NCBI GenBank assembly: GCA_902780135.1
Contig: CACZEK010000008.1
Location: 1 to 64,000, forward strand
Source of the DNA: an uncultured bacterium
Lineage (GTDB): Bacteria > Verrucomicrobiota > Lentisphaeria > Victivallales > UBA1829
Direction of reading: 5' to 3'
Length of the DNA stretch: 64,000 nucleotides
The notes beneath the pieces are model-generated. The model worked only from the letters and a program-made list of their open reading frames with translations, had not been told where the DNA came from and did not search any database. Of this stretch, positions 41,524 through 50,400 are shown piece by piece (position 1 is the first letter of the stretch; every line of letters begins with the position of its first letter). Both the position numbers and the translations under genes were made by a program.

Positions 41524-41793
41524 TTTTTTGTGTCCGTTTCCCTTCTTGATGAACGGGTTGCGTTTATTGCCGCCAGGCGGATCGGAGAAATCAAATGCCG
41601 GCTGGGAACACGGAGGACAAGCCGGGGGACAAGGGAGAGAGAACAGCCTGTTTTCGGGTGTCCGTTTGCCGTGCATCAGGCGAACAAAGAAACGCCCCGG
41701 AGCGCGAAATACGGACCGGGGCGCACCGCAAGCGGTGCTGTTATTGTGCCCGAGCGTAGCCGGGCACAACCGCAGTGGAGGCCTTGCCTCCCC

Positions 41794-43197
41794 TTACATG
41801 TTGACGAAGAACTGGAATCCGGGATAGGCTTCGCCGCCGTGTTCGCAGAGGTCGAGGCCGCGGAGTTCCTCCTCCTCGCTGACGCGGATGCCGGCGATTT
41901 TCTTCAGCGCGAAGAAGATCGCGAAGGAGGACGCGAAGGACACGAGGCCGACGACCGCCGCGCCGACGAGCTGCACCTTGAACGTGTATTCCGGGACGAC
42001 GGAGAAGATGCCGACCGCGAGCGTGCCCCAGACGCCGTTCACGAGGTGGACGGAGAGCGCGCCGACGGGGTCGTCGAGGTGGAGCCGGTCGAACATGACG
42101 ACCGCGGGGACCACGATGACGCCGGCGATGAGTCCGATCACGACCGCGGAGCCCACGCTCACGCAGTCCGCGCCGGCGGTGATGCCGACGAGCCCGGCGA
42201 GGCAGCCGTTCATGGTCATGGAGAGGTCGGGGTGGTGGAGCATGAATCTGCTCGTCAGCATGCTGGAGACGACAGCCGCGCTGGCGGCGATCATGGTGTT
42301 CACGAGCACGAGGCTGACCTTCTGCGGATCGGCGTTCAGGGCGGACGCGCCGTTGAACCCGAACCAGCCGAGCCAGAGCAGGAAGACGCCGATGGTCACG
42401 AGCGGCATGTTGTGGCCCATGATGGGCATGACCTTGCCGTCGACGTACTTGCCGATGCGCGGTCCGAGCAGGATCACGCCGGAGAGCGCGGCCCAGCCGC
42501 CGACGCTGTGGACGAACGTGGAGCCGGCGAAGTCGTGGAAGTGCATGGCGTCCAGCCAGCCGCCGCCCCAGCCCCAGGAGCCGACGATCGGGTACACGAC
42601 CGACACGTAGACGGCGGTGAAGATCAGGTAGCTGCTCAGCTTCACGCGTTCGGCGACCGCGCCGGACACGATCGTAGCGGCCGTCGCGGCGAACATCCCC
42701 TGGAAGAAGAAGTCGGTCCAGTACGTGAACTCGCCGTTGTGGTACGCGATGGGATCGCCCGCGGGCAGATGCAGGCCGAATCCGGCGAACCCGAACCAGT
42801 TTTCCCAGATCCAGTGCACGCCGGGATACATGAGGGCGAACCCGCAGACGGCGTAGGAGAGGAACCCGATCGCCGGGGTCATGGTGTTCTTGAAGAGGAT
42901 ATTGTTGCAGTTTTTCGCGCGGGCGAGGCCCGACTCCACGCAGGCGAATCCGAGGTGCATCAGGAAGACGAGCATGCCGCCCGCCATCACCCATAGGTTG
43001 TTCACAGCGAACATCGCGAGATCGGCGGTCGAGGGCGCGGCGGCGGCCGCAATGACTTCGGCGATTTCCGTGACGGCGGCGCCGGACGCTTCGACCGTCT
43101 GGACGGCGGCGGCGATTTCGGCGGCCTGTTCTTCCGCGCCGGAAGCGATCCCGGCGCACATCAGCCCCAGCAGGGCGGCGGAGAGTATTTTATTCAT
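41794..43197 (-). CDS. amtB: Ammonium transporter
   Basis: A 467-residue protein with a signal peptide, an unusually long Ala/Glu-rich N-terminal stretch (about 20-65) and eleven transmembrane helices. Amt signatures are present: GFACVESGLARAKN, the twin-His pore residues in FAGSTFVHSVGGWAALSG and the later NGCLAGLVGITAGAD and VHLVNGVWGTLAVG. The C-terminal cytoplasmic tail (DLCEHGGEAY) is the part that contacts PII. It imports ammonium. It follows the PII gene by 31 bp and shares its sigma-54 promoter. Start 43197 has AAAGGA. Confidence 0.95.
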   Translation of the reverse strand: MNKILSAALLGLMCAGIASGAEEQAAEIAAAVQTVEASGAAVTEIAEVIAAAAAPSTADLAMFAVNNLWVMAGGMLVFLMHLGFACVESGLARAKNCNNILFKNTMTPAIGFLSYAVCGFALMYPGVHWIWENWFGFAGFGLHLPAGDPIAYHNGEFTYWTDFFFQGMFAATAATIVSGAVAERVKLSSYLIFTAVYVSVVYPIVGSWGWGGGWLDAMHFHDFAGSTFVHSVGGWAALSGVILLGPRIGKYVDGKVMPIMGHNMPLVTIGVFLLWLGWFGFNGASALNADPQKVSLVLVNTMIAASAAVVSSMLTSRFMLHHPDLSMTMNGCLAGLVGITAGADCVSVGSAVVIGLIAGVIVVPAVVMFDRLHLDDPVGALSVHLVNGVWGTLAVGIFSVVPEYTFKVQLVGAAVVGLVSFASSFAIFFALKKIAGIRVSEEEELRGLDLCEHGGEAYPGFQFFVNM

Positions 43198-43228
43198 GGC
43201 AGGATTCCTTTCTGTTGGGTTCAAAATG

Positions 43229-43570
43229 TCAGCCGATCGCCTCGGAGCCGCGTTCGCCCGTGCGAATGCGGATGCACTCGTCCATGGGGAGCACGAAGAT
43301 CTTGCCGTCGCCGATGTGCCCGGTGCGCGCGCCTTCGCAAATGCCTTCGATGGTCGTCTCGACGAACTCGTCGTTGACCGCGATCGCGAGGCGGACCTTC
43401 TTCAGCAGGTTGACTTCCTGAAGCGCGCCGCGCCACATGTGGACGTATCCGCGCTGCTGGCCGCAGCCCAGCGCGTTCGTGACGGAGATTTTGAAGATGC
43501 TGCGGGCGTAAAGCGCCTGCTTGACGGGATTCAGCCGGTCGGGCTGGATGTACGCGATGATGAGTTTCAT
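43229..43570 (-). CDS. glnK: PII-type nitrogen signal protein, T-loop Tyr51 absent
   Basis: A 113-residue PII protein. The ATP-binding GDGKIFVLP and RIRTGERG motifs are intact. In the T-loop the residue at position 51, the Tyr that is uridylylated in enterobacterial GlnB/GlnK, is Gln (segment [17 protein letters not shown], residues 38-54), and position 46 is Trp. So control by GlnD uridylylation is unlikely, while control by ATP/ADP and 2-oxoglutarate remains possible. It lies directly before amtB, the usual GlnK arrangement. The start at 43570 (MKLIIAYIQ) has AAGGAG; the frame further upstream lies over the sigma-54 promoter. Confidence 0.93.
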   Translation of the reverse strand: MKLIIAYIQPDRLNPVKQALYARSIFKISVTNALGCGQQRGYVHMWRGALQEVNLLKKVRLAIAVNDEFVETTIEGICEGARTGHIGDGKIFVLPMDECIRIRTGERGSEAIG

Positions 43571-43612
43571 GTAACGTGTCTCCTTGGTGGTTGCGAAGTG
43601 ACGCCGTGCATG

Positions 43613-43630
43613 AAGCACATCCCGTGCCAA
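43613..43630 (-). promoter_or_regulatory. sigma-54 promoter of glnK-amtB
   Basis: Minus strand TTGGCACGGGATGTGCT: GG at 43628-43627 and GC at 43616-43615 separated by exactly 10 bases, the -24/-12 pattern. Upstream (43673-43710) lies an inverted repeat TTTTACA ... TGTAAAA that may bind the activator. Confidence 0.85.
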
Positions 43631-43739
43631 ACTTTTTTTCAGGCGGAAAAACGGGGCGGGACGGCGGAAACGTTTTACAGAAACTGGCAACCTGACAACA
43701 GAATGTAAAACATCATATCGGCAGAAAAGCGTTTTGACG

Positions 43740-43768
43740 TTGAAAAAACAGCCGGGGTGTAGTACATT
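43740..43768 (+). promoter_or_regulatory. sigma-70-type promoter of the gene at 43826
   Basis: TTGAAA (43740-43745), 17 bp, TACATT (43763-43768). It diverges from the glnK sigma-54 promoter. Confidence 0.6.
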
Positions 43769-43825
43769 ATTGCTGACGTAAAGATACAAACTTTTTTATC
43801 CTGCCGCAAAAGGAGAAAACCGCAC

Positions 43826-44347
43826 ATGGGACCGCAGCCAGTCATCACGCATCATGGGGAATTCACCGTCATCGGATTCTCCATCGTCATCAGGAACGAG
43901 GAGGGATACAGGAAGTGTCCGGAATTCTGGAACGACTACGCACAGCGTTATGCGCGCCTCTTTCAGACAATGAAGCCGGAGACGCCGGAAGAACAGGCGG
44001 TTTTCGAGAATAAGATCGGCGAGTACGCCGTCTGCCGCTGCCTGAAAAGCGAGGGACAGGACGGGGCGTTCGAATATATGATCTGCGGCGAATACCGCGG
44101 CGGCGCCGTCCCAGAGGGCATGAAGCTCCTGACGCTCCCCGCGTCCGACTGGGCGGAATTCCGCTGCAAGGGCGCGCTGCCGAAATCGCTGCAGGACCTT
44201 TACACAGCCGCCTACGGGAGCTGGCTGAAAGACCACCCGGAGTATCAGGCTCTCGGCATCGACATCGAGGCTTACGCCCCCGGCAATCCCGCCGCCCCGG
44301 ACTACGAATGCGCCCTCATCATCCCCGTGAAGAAAGCGGTGGAATAA
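43826..44347 (+). CDS. GyrI-like/AraC effector-binding domain protein
   Basis: A 173-residue soluble protein. The order FTVIGFSIVIRN (N-terminal strand), a helix with FWNDYAQRYARLF, GEYAVC, FEYMICGEYRGG, EGMKLLTLPASDWAEFRCKG, LQDLYTAAYGSWLKDHPEYQ and the final YECALIIPVK is that of stand-alone GyrI-like effector-binding domains, which bind small hydrophobic molecules. It has no DNA-binding part. The role is unknown. It diverges from glnK and converges on the NifA-like gene; AAAGGAG site present. Confidence 0.75.
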   Translation: MGPQPVITHHGEFTVIGFSIVIRNEEGYRKCPEFWNDYAQRYARLFQTMKPETPEEQAVFENKIGEYAVCRCLKSEGQDGAFEYMICGEYRGGAVPEGMKLLTLPASDWAEFRCKGALPKSLQDLYTAAYGSWLKDHPEYQALGIDIEAYAPGNPAAPDYECALIIPVKKAVE

Positions 44348-44414
44348 AACTCGAAATGAAATAATCCGGCATGTGTTCCGGACAGGCAAAGAAAGATGAA
44401 CCGGAAGATTTTAC

Positions 44415-45944
44415 TCAGGACTCTTTTTTGAGGCCGAGGCGGTTCATGCGGTAGTTCATCATGCGGGGGGAGAGGCCGAGCTTGCGGCCGGCGGCGGAGA
44501 GGTTGCCGTCGTTCTTGCGGATGGCGTCCTGCAGGATCTCGCGTTCGTAGTTGGCGAGCAGGACTTCGAGCGTGGAGGAGTCGTCGCCGAGGTTGAGCCC
44601 GCCGGGCGTCGCGGCGGAATTCCGCACCGCCTGGAGCGAGGGCGGGAGGTTGTGACCGTGGACGCAGTCGTCGGTGGCGGTGAGGACGGCGCGCTCCATG
44701 CAGTTTTCGAGCTCGCGGACGTTTCCGGGCCAGCTGTAGTTCATGAGCAGGTGGATCGCGCCGGGGGAGAGCTTCCGGATCGCCTTGTTGTACTTCACGT
44801 TCAGGTTTTCGATGAAATACTCGGCGAGCAGGATGATGTCGCTCTTTCGCTGTGCGAGGCTGGGCATCATGATGGGGAAGATGTTCAGGCGGTAGTAGAG
44901 GTCCTCGCGGAAGAGCTTTTTCTCCATCAGCTCCTCGAGGTTGCGGCTGGTGGCGGCGAGGAAACGCACGTTGGAATGCAGCTCCTCGTTGCTGCCGACG
45001 CGGGAGAAGGTGCGTTCCTGCAGGAATCGCAGGAGCTTGACCTGGGTCTGCATGGTCAGGTCGCCGATCTCGTCGAGGAAGAGCGTGCCGCCGTCGGCGG
45101 CCTCTGCGCGTCCGATGCGGCGGCTGACCGCGCCGGTGAACGCGCCCTTCTCGTGTCCGAAAAGCTCGCTTTCGACGAGGTTTTCCGGGAGGGCGGCGCA
45201 GTTCAGCGTGATGAAGGGCTTGTCCTTGCGCGCGGAGAGTTCGACGATGGCGCGGGCGAGGAGCTCCTTTCCGGTGCCGCTGGCGCCACGGATGAGGACG
45301 GTGGCGTCGGACGGCGCGACCTGTCGGAGCTGTTCGTAGACGAGCTGCATCTCGCGGCAGTTTCCGATCATCTTGCCGGGCGCCTTCTGGAGCATGCTGC
45401 GGAGCTTGCGGTTTTCCTCGAGGAGGGATTCGCGTTCGTCGTGGATCTCCACGCAGGCGGCCGCGGCGTCGGCGGTGATGTTCGCGATGATCTCCAGGAA
45501 GGCGACGTCGCTGTCGAGGTCGGTGTCCGGCAGGACGGGACGGTCGATGGAGAGCGTGCCGATCACGTTTTCATGGTGGATCAGCGGGACGCAGATGAAG
45601 GCGACCTGTTCGGTGTAATGGCGCGCGCCGGTGCGGTTCAGGAACCGGCTGTCGCTGCGGAGGTCGGGGATCACATGGCTCTGCCCGGTCTCGGCGACGT
45701 GCCCGGTGATGCCCTCGCCGATGCGGTAGTGTCCGAGCTTCTTTTCGGTTTCCGCGAGTCCGCAGGAGACCTCGATCTTCAGGGTGTCGCCGTAAAGAAG
45801 GGCGAACGTGCCCCGGATCATGCCCATGTCGCTTTCGAGGATGGAGAGGACGCTTTCGAGGAGCGCCTGCACATCGCGTTCACGGGTGATGACCGAGCTG
45901 ACCTTCTGGATGACGAGGAGTTGCGGACTGGCGATATTTTTCAT
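44415..45944 (-). CDS. NifA-like sigma-54 activator (GAF-AAA+-HTH)
   Basis: A 509-residue enhancer-binding protein. An N-terminal GAF domain (about 20-165) senses a ligand or PII. The AAA+ domain has Walker A GASGTGKE near 216, the sigma-54 contact loop ELFGHEKGAFTGAVSRR near 264-280, Walker B GGTLFLDEIGDL and RLNIFPI. The C-terminal Fis-type HTH is GNLSAAGRKLGLSPRMMNYR. No receiver domain is present, so it resembles NifA rather than NtrC. With three sigma-54 promoters in the neighbourhood it is the natural activator of glnK-amtB, gltBD and the PurF-like operon. The ATG lies about 9 bases after the -10 box, so the mRNA is leaderless or nearly so. Confidence 0.92.
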   Translation of the reverse strand: MKNIASPQLLVIQKVSSVITRERDVQALLESVLSILESDMGMIRGTFALLYGDTLKIEVSCGLAETEKKLGHYRIGEGITGHVAETGQSHVIPDLRSDSRFLNRTGARHYTEQVAFICVPLIHHENVIGTLSIDRPVLPDTDLDSDVAFLEIIANITADAAAACVEIHDERESLLEENRKLRSMLQKAPGKMIGNCREMQLVYEQLRQVAPSDATVLIRGASGTGKELLARAIVELSARKDKPFITLNCAALPENLVESELFGHEKGAFTGAVSRRIGRAEAADGGTLFLDEIGDLTMQTQVKLLRFLQERTFSRVGSNEELHSNVRFLAATSRNLEELMEKKLFREDLYYRLNIFPIMMPSLAQRKSDIILLAEYFIENLNVKYNKAIRKLSPGAIHLLMNYSWPGNVRELENCMERAVLTATDDCVHGHNLPPSLQAVRNSAATPGGLNLGDDSSTLEVLLANYEREILQDAIRKNDGNLSAAGRKLGLSPRMMNYRMNRLGLKKES

Positions 45945-45952
45945 GATGAAAT

Positions 45953-45981
45953 AATATACATGATTGGTCGTGTATTATCAA
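45953..45981 (-). promoter_or_regulatory. sigma-70-type promoter of the NifA-like regulator
   Basis: TTGATA (45981-45976), 17 bp, TATATT (45958-45953). Only eight bases separate the -10 box and the start codon at 45944. Confidence 0.7.
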
Positions 45982-46010
45982 GTCGAAAAACGAATGAGTT
46001 TTCCAATTAT

Positions 46011-47390
46011 TTACGCCAAATCGCGGACGATCTCCCGGACGGTCTTCTTCGCGTCCGCCATGGCTCGGACCACGAGGGAAGCGCCGGTGGTGCAGTCGCC
46101 GACGGCGTAAATGCGGCGTTCCGGGTCGGGGACGATGCCGTTTCGGGGGGTCATTTTGAGCTTGAGATCGGCGGCGGGACCTTCGGGATCGGCTCCGGTG
46201 AACCCCATGGCGAGCAGGATCAGGTCGGCTTCGATGACGCGCGTGGAGTTTTCGACGGGGACGGGCTTCAGCGGGCGGCCTTCGGGCGAGGTCTCCCACT
46301 TGACGGAATGGACTTCGACTCCGGTCAGGACGCCGTTTTCGCCGAGGAAACGGTCGCTCGCCACGTTCCATTCGCGCTCGCAGCCCTCCTTGTGGCTGGA
46401 GCTGGTGCGGAGCATCCACGGCCAGGCGGGCCACGGGGTGGACTCGGAACGCGTTTCGGGGGGCATGGGCATAATCTCGACCTGCTTCACGCTCGCCGCG
46501 CCCTGGCGGATCGCGGTGCCGGCGCAGTCGCTGCCGGTGTCGCCGCCGCCGATGATGAGCACGCGCTTGCCCTTCGCGCTGACGGGAAGCGTGCGGAGCT
46601 CGCCGTCGTTCACGCGGTTCTGCCCCTGCAGGAATTCGAGCGCGAAGTGGACGCCGTCGAGGTCGCGGCCGGGGATGTTCAGGTCGCGGGCGCACGCGGT
46701 GCCGATCGCGAGCACGACCGCGTCGTAGTTCCGCAGGAGATACTGCCCGGCGACGTCGAGGCCGATGCGGCAGTCTGTCAGAAATTCGATCCCCGCCTGG
46801 CGCATGAGGGCGATGCGGCGGTCGATGACGCTTTTGTCGAGCTTGAAATCGGGGATGCCGTAGCGGAGGAGTCCGCCGGGCTTGTGGTTCGCCTCGAAGA
46901 CCGTGACGTTGAATCCGGCGCGGTTCAGCGCCTCGGCGGCGAACAGGCCGGACGGGCCGCTGCCGACGACGGCGACGCTCTTGCCGTTGCGGACCGCGGG
47001 GACGACCGGCTTCACCCAGCCGTTTTCAAAGGCGGTCTCGACGATGACTTTTTCGCACTGGCGCACCATCACGGGGTCGTCGTTGACGCCGCTGCAGCAC
47101 GCGCCCTCGCACAGGGCGGGGCAGATGCGGCAGGTGAACTCCGGGAAGAAACTGGTCTCGGAGAGGATGCGCCACGCGGCCAGCCAGTCGCCGGACGCGG
47201 CGGCGCTGTTGAAGTCGGGGATGACGTTTCCGAGCGGGCAGCCCGCGCCGTGGCAGAAGGGTACGCCGCAGTTGTGGCAGCGGAGCATCTGCTCGCGGAT
47301 CTGTTCGGGTGCGAGACGGATTTCGACTTCGTTGAAATCGCGGACGCGTTCGTCCGCGGGGCGGTAGATATCGTGAATGCGTTCGATCAT
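46011..47390 (-). CDS. gltD: Glutamate synthase small subunit
   Basis: A 459-residue iron-sulfur flavoprotein. Two 4Fe-4S cysteine sets lie near the N terminus (CHNCGVPFCHGAGCPLGN and CRICPALCEGACC). They are followed by the FAD fold VVGSGPSGLFAAEALNRAG and the NADPH fold IIGGGDTGSDCAGTA, with the closing AVGDCTTGASLV. It passes electrons from NADPH to GltB. It is 18 bp after gltB and shares its sigma-54 promoter. AAAGGAG precedes the start. Confidence 0.95.
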   Translation of the reverse strand: MIERIHDIYRPADERVRDFNEVEIRLAPEQIREQMLRCHNCGVPFCHGAGCPLGNVIPDFNSAAASGDWLAAWRILSETSFFPEFTCRICPALCEGACCSGVNDDPVMVRQCEKVIVETAFENGWVKPVVPAVRNGKSVAVVGSGPSGLFAAEALNRAGFNVTVFEANHKPGGLLRYGIPDFKLDKSVIDRRIALMRQAGIEFLTDCRIGLDVAGQYLLRNYDAVVLAIGTACARDLNIPGRDLDGVHFALEFLQGQNRVNDGELRTLPVSAKGKRVLIIGGGDTGSDCAGTAIRQGAASVKQVEIMPMPPETRSESTPWPAWPWMLRTSSSHKEGCEREWNVASDRFLGENGVLTGVEVHSVKWETSPEGRPLKPVPVENSTRVIEADLILLAMGFTGADPEGPAADLKLKMTPRNGIVPDPERRIYAVGDCTTGASLVVRAMADAKKTVREIVRDLA

Positions 47391-47408
47391 GGTCGGTTGG
47401 CTCCTTTC

Positions 47409-50400
47409 TCAGCGGGCGGCGCGTGCGAGCGCGCTGCGGTATTCGACGGGGAAGATGCGGACGAATTTCGGGCGGTACTGCTCCCAGTCGGAGAGCATGC
47501 GGGCGGCCTTCTTGCTGCCGGTCTCGTGGAAGTATTCCTCCAGCAGGGACTTGAGCTCGTGTTCGGCGTCGGTGCCGGACTCGATGCTTTCCAGGTCGAT
47601 GCCGTCCGTGCTGCAGCTGAGGTCGAAATGGCCCTTTTCGTCGTAGATGTAGGCGAGCCCGCCGGTCATGCCGGCGGCGAAGTTCACGCCCACATGGCCG
47701 AGCACGACCACGCGTCCTCCGGTCATGTATTCGCAGCCGTGGTCGCCCACGCCCTCGGCGACGAGCGTCATGCCGCTGTTGCGGATGGCGAAGCGTTCGC
47801 CCGCGATGCCGTAGAGGAAGATCTTGCCGGAGGTGCCGCCGTAGCCGATCACGTTTCCGGCGATCACGTTGTCCTCGGCGGGATAGCCGGCGGATTCGGG
47901 CGGACGAATCACGATCTTGCCGCCGGAGAGGCCCTTGCCGACGAAGTCGTTCGCCTCGCCATCCAGGCGGAGCGTGACGCCCTTCGGCAGGAACGCGCCG
48001 AAGCTCTGTCCGGCGACGCCGGTGAGGTTGACCTGGATCGTGTCCTCGGCGAGCGTGTTTTCGCCGAACTTCTCCGCCACGATGCCGGCGAGTTCCGCGC
48101 CCGCGGTGCGGTCGGAGTTCGTGATGACGGCGGAAACGCTTTCCTTTTTGCCGTCCAGTTTCAGCTTCGGCAGGATGGCGCGGCGGTCGAAGTTTTCAAG
48201 CTTGTACGGCGCTTCGGACGCATCGAAGTGGACCGCGCCGCCCTTCACTTGTTCGAAGATCTTGCTGAAGTCGAGGCGGATGGTCTTGTAGAAGTCGACG
48301 GCGTGGTTCGTTTCGAGCAGGTCGGAGCGTCCGCACGCCTCCTCCAGCGAATGCAGACCGAGCGAGGCGAGGTGTTCGCGGACCTCCTGCGCGATGAACC
48401 GGAGGAAGTTGATGATGTATTCGGGCTTGCCCGCAAAACGCTTGCGGAGCTCGGGATCCTGCGTGGCGACGCCCATCGGACAGGTGTTGCTGTGGCACTG
48501 GCGCATCATCACGCAGCCGAGGCAGACGAGGATGGTGGTGGCGAACCCGAATTCCTCCGCGCCGAGCAGCGCGGCGATGACCACGTCGCGTCCGGTCTTC
48601 AGCTGGCCGTCCACCTGGAGTTTGATCTTGCCGCGCAGGCCGTTCAGCACGAGCGTCTGCTGGGCTTCCGCCACGCCGAGTTCCCACGGGAGTCCGGCGT
48701 GCTTGATGCTGGTGAGCGGGGACGCGCCCGTGCCGCCGTCGTGGCCGGAGACCAGGACAACGTCGGCGTGCGCCTTGGCGACGCCCGCGGCGACCGTGCC
48801 GACGCCGAGCTCGGAAACGAGCTTGACGGAGATGCGCGCCTTCGGGTTGGCGTTGCGGAGGTCGTAGATGAGCTGCGCGAGGTCCTCGATGGAGTAGATG
48901 TCGTGGTGCGGCGGCGGGGAGATGAGCGTGACGCCGGGCATGGCGTGGCGGATCTTCGCGACGAATTCGTTGACCTTGTGGCCGGGCAGCTGGCCGCCCT
49001 CGCCGGGCTTCGCGCCCTGCGCCATCTTGATCTGAATGTCGCGGGCGTTCCGCAGATAGCTGATCGTGACGCCGAAGCGTCCGCTGGCGACCTGCTTGAT
49101 GGCGGAATTGAACTCGGTGCCGAAGCGTTCGGCGTTCTCGCCGCCCTCGCCGCTGTTGCTCATCGCGCCGACCGCGTTCATTGCCTTGGCGATGCACTCG
49201 TGCGCCTCCGGGCTGAGGGAGCCGAGGCTCATCGCGCCGGAAACGAAGCGTTTCAGGATGCTTTCGACGCTTTCGACCTCGTTGACGGAGATCGCGTGCG
49301 TCTTTTTGAACTGGAAGAGGCCGCGCAGGGTGCACAGGCGGTGCGCCTGGTCGTCGATCATGCGGCTGTATTCCTTGAACTTGCCGTAGTCGCCCTTCTG
49401 CACCGCCTGGCGGAACGTGCCCAGCGACTCGGGCGTCCAAAGGTGCGCCTCGCCGTCCTTGCGGTAACGGTACTGGCCGCCGCCGGGGAGCAGCGGGGAT
49501 TCGGCGCATTCGGCGGCGGAGGCGCGGAGGACGGCTTCGTGGGCGATCTCGGCGAGGCCGATGCCGCCGACGCGGCTGGCGGTGCCGGGGAGGAATTCGG
49601 CGAGGAAGTCGGGGTTCAGGCCGACCGCCTCGAACGCCTGCGCGGACCGGTAGCTGCGGAGCGTGGAGATGCCGAGCTTGGACATGATCTTCAGGAGTCC
49701 CTTGTCGACCGCGTTGATGTAGTTGCTGGCGGCGGTCACGGGATCAAGGCCGAGCGCGCCGGAATTCGCCAGCGCGGACACGGTGGCGAGCGCCAGATAC
49801 GGATTGACCGCGGTCGCGCCGTAGCCCAGCAGCAGCGCGAAGTGCATCACCTCGCGCACCTCGCCGGACTGCACGATCAGGCCGGTTTCCGGACGGAGCC
49901 CGGCTTCGACCAGCGCGCGGTTCGCGGCGGAACACGAGAGCAGGCTCGGGATCGCAGCCTGCCCCTCCGGCAGGTCGCGGTCGGACAGGATCAGGATGTG
50001 TTCGCCCGCCTTCGCGGCGGCGACCGCCTGTTCCTCCAGCGATCTCAGCGCGCCGCGCAGCGCGGCCTCCCCGCCTTCCGCCGGGAATCCGCAGCTCAGG
50101 GTGCGCGAACGGTATCCCTGCACGCCGAAATTCTGAAGACGGCGGAGTTCGTCGTCGGTGAGAACGGGGCGGCGCAGTTTGATGAGGCGGGCGTGTTCGG
50201 GCGTCTCCTCGAGGATGTTGCCCCTGTTGCCGATGTAGGTCATCAGGCTCATCACGAGCTCCTCGCGGATCGGGTCGATCGGCGGGTTCGTGACCTGCGC
50301 GAAAAGCTGTTTGAAATACTGGAAGAGCAGCTGGGGGCGTTCGGAGAGCACGGCGAGCGCGGCGTCGTTGCCCATGGACCCGACCGGCTCCTTGCCCTGC

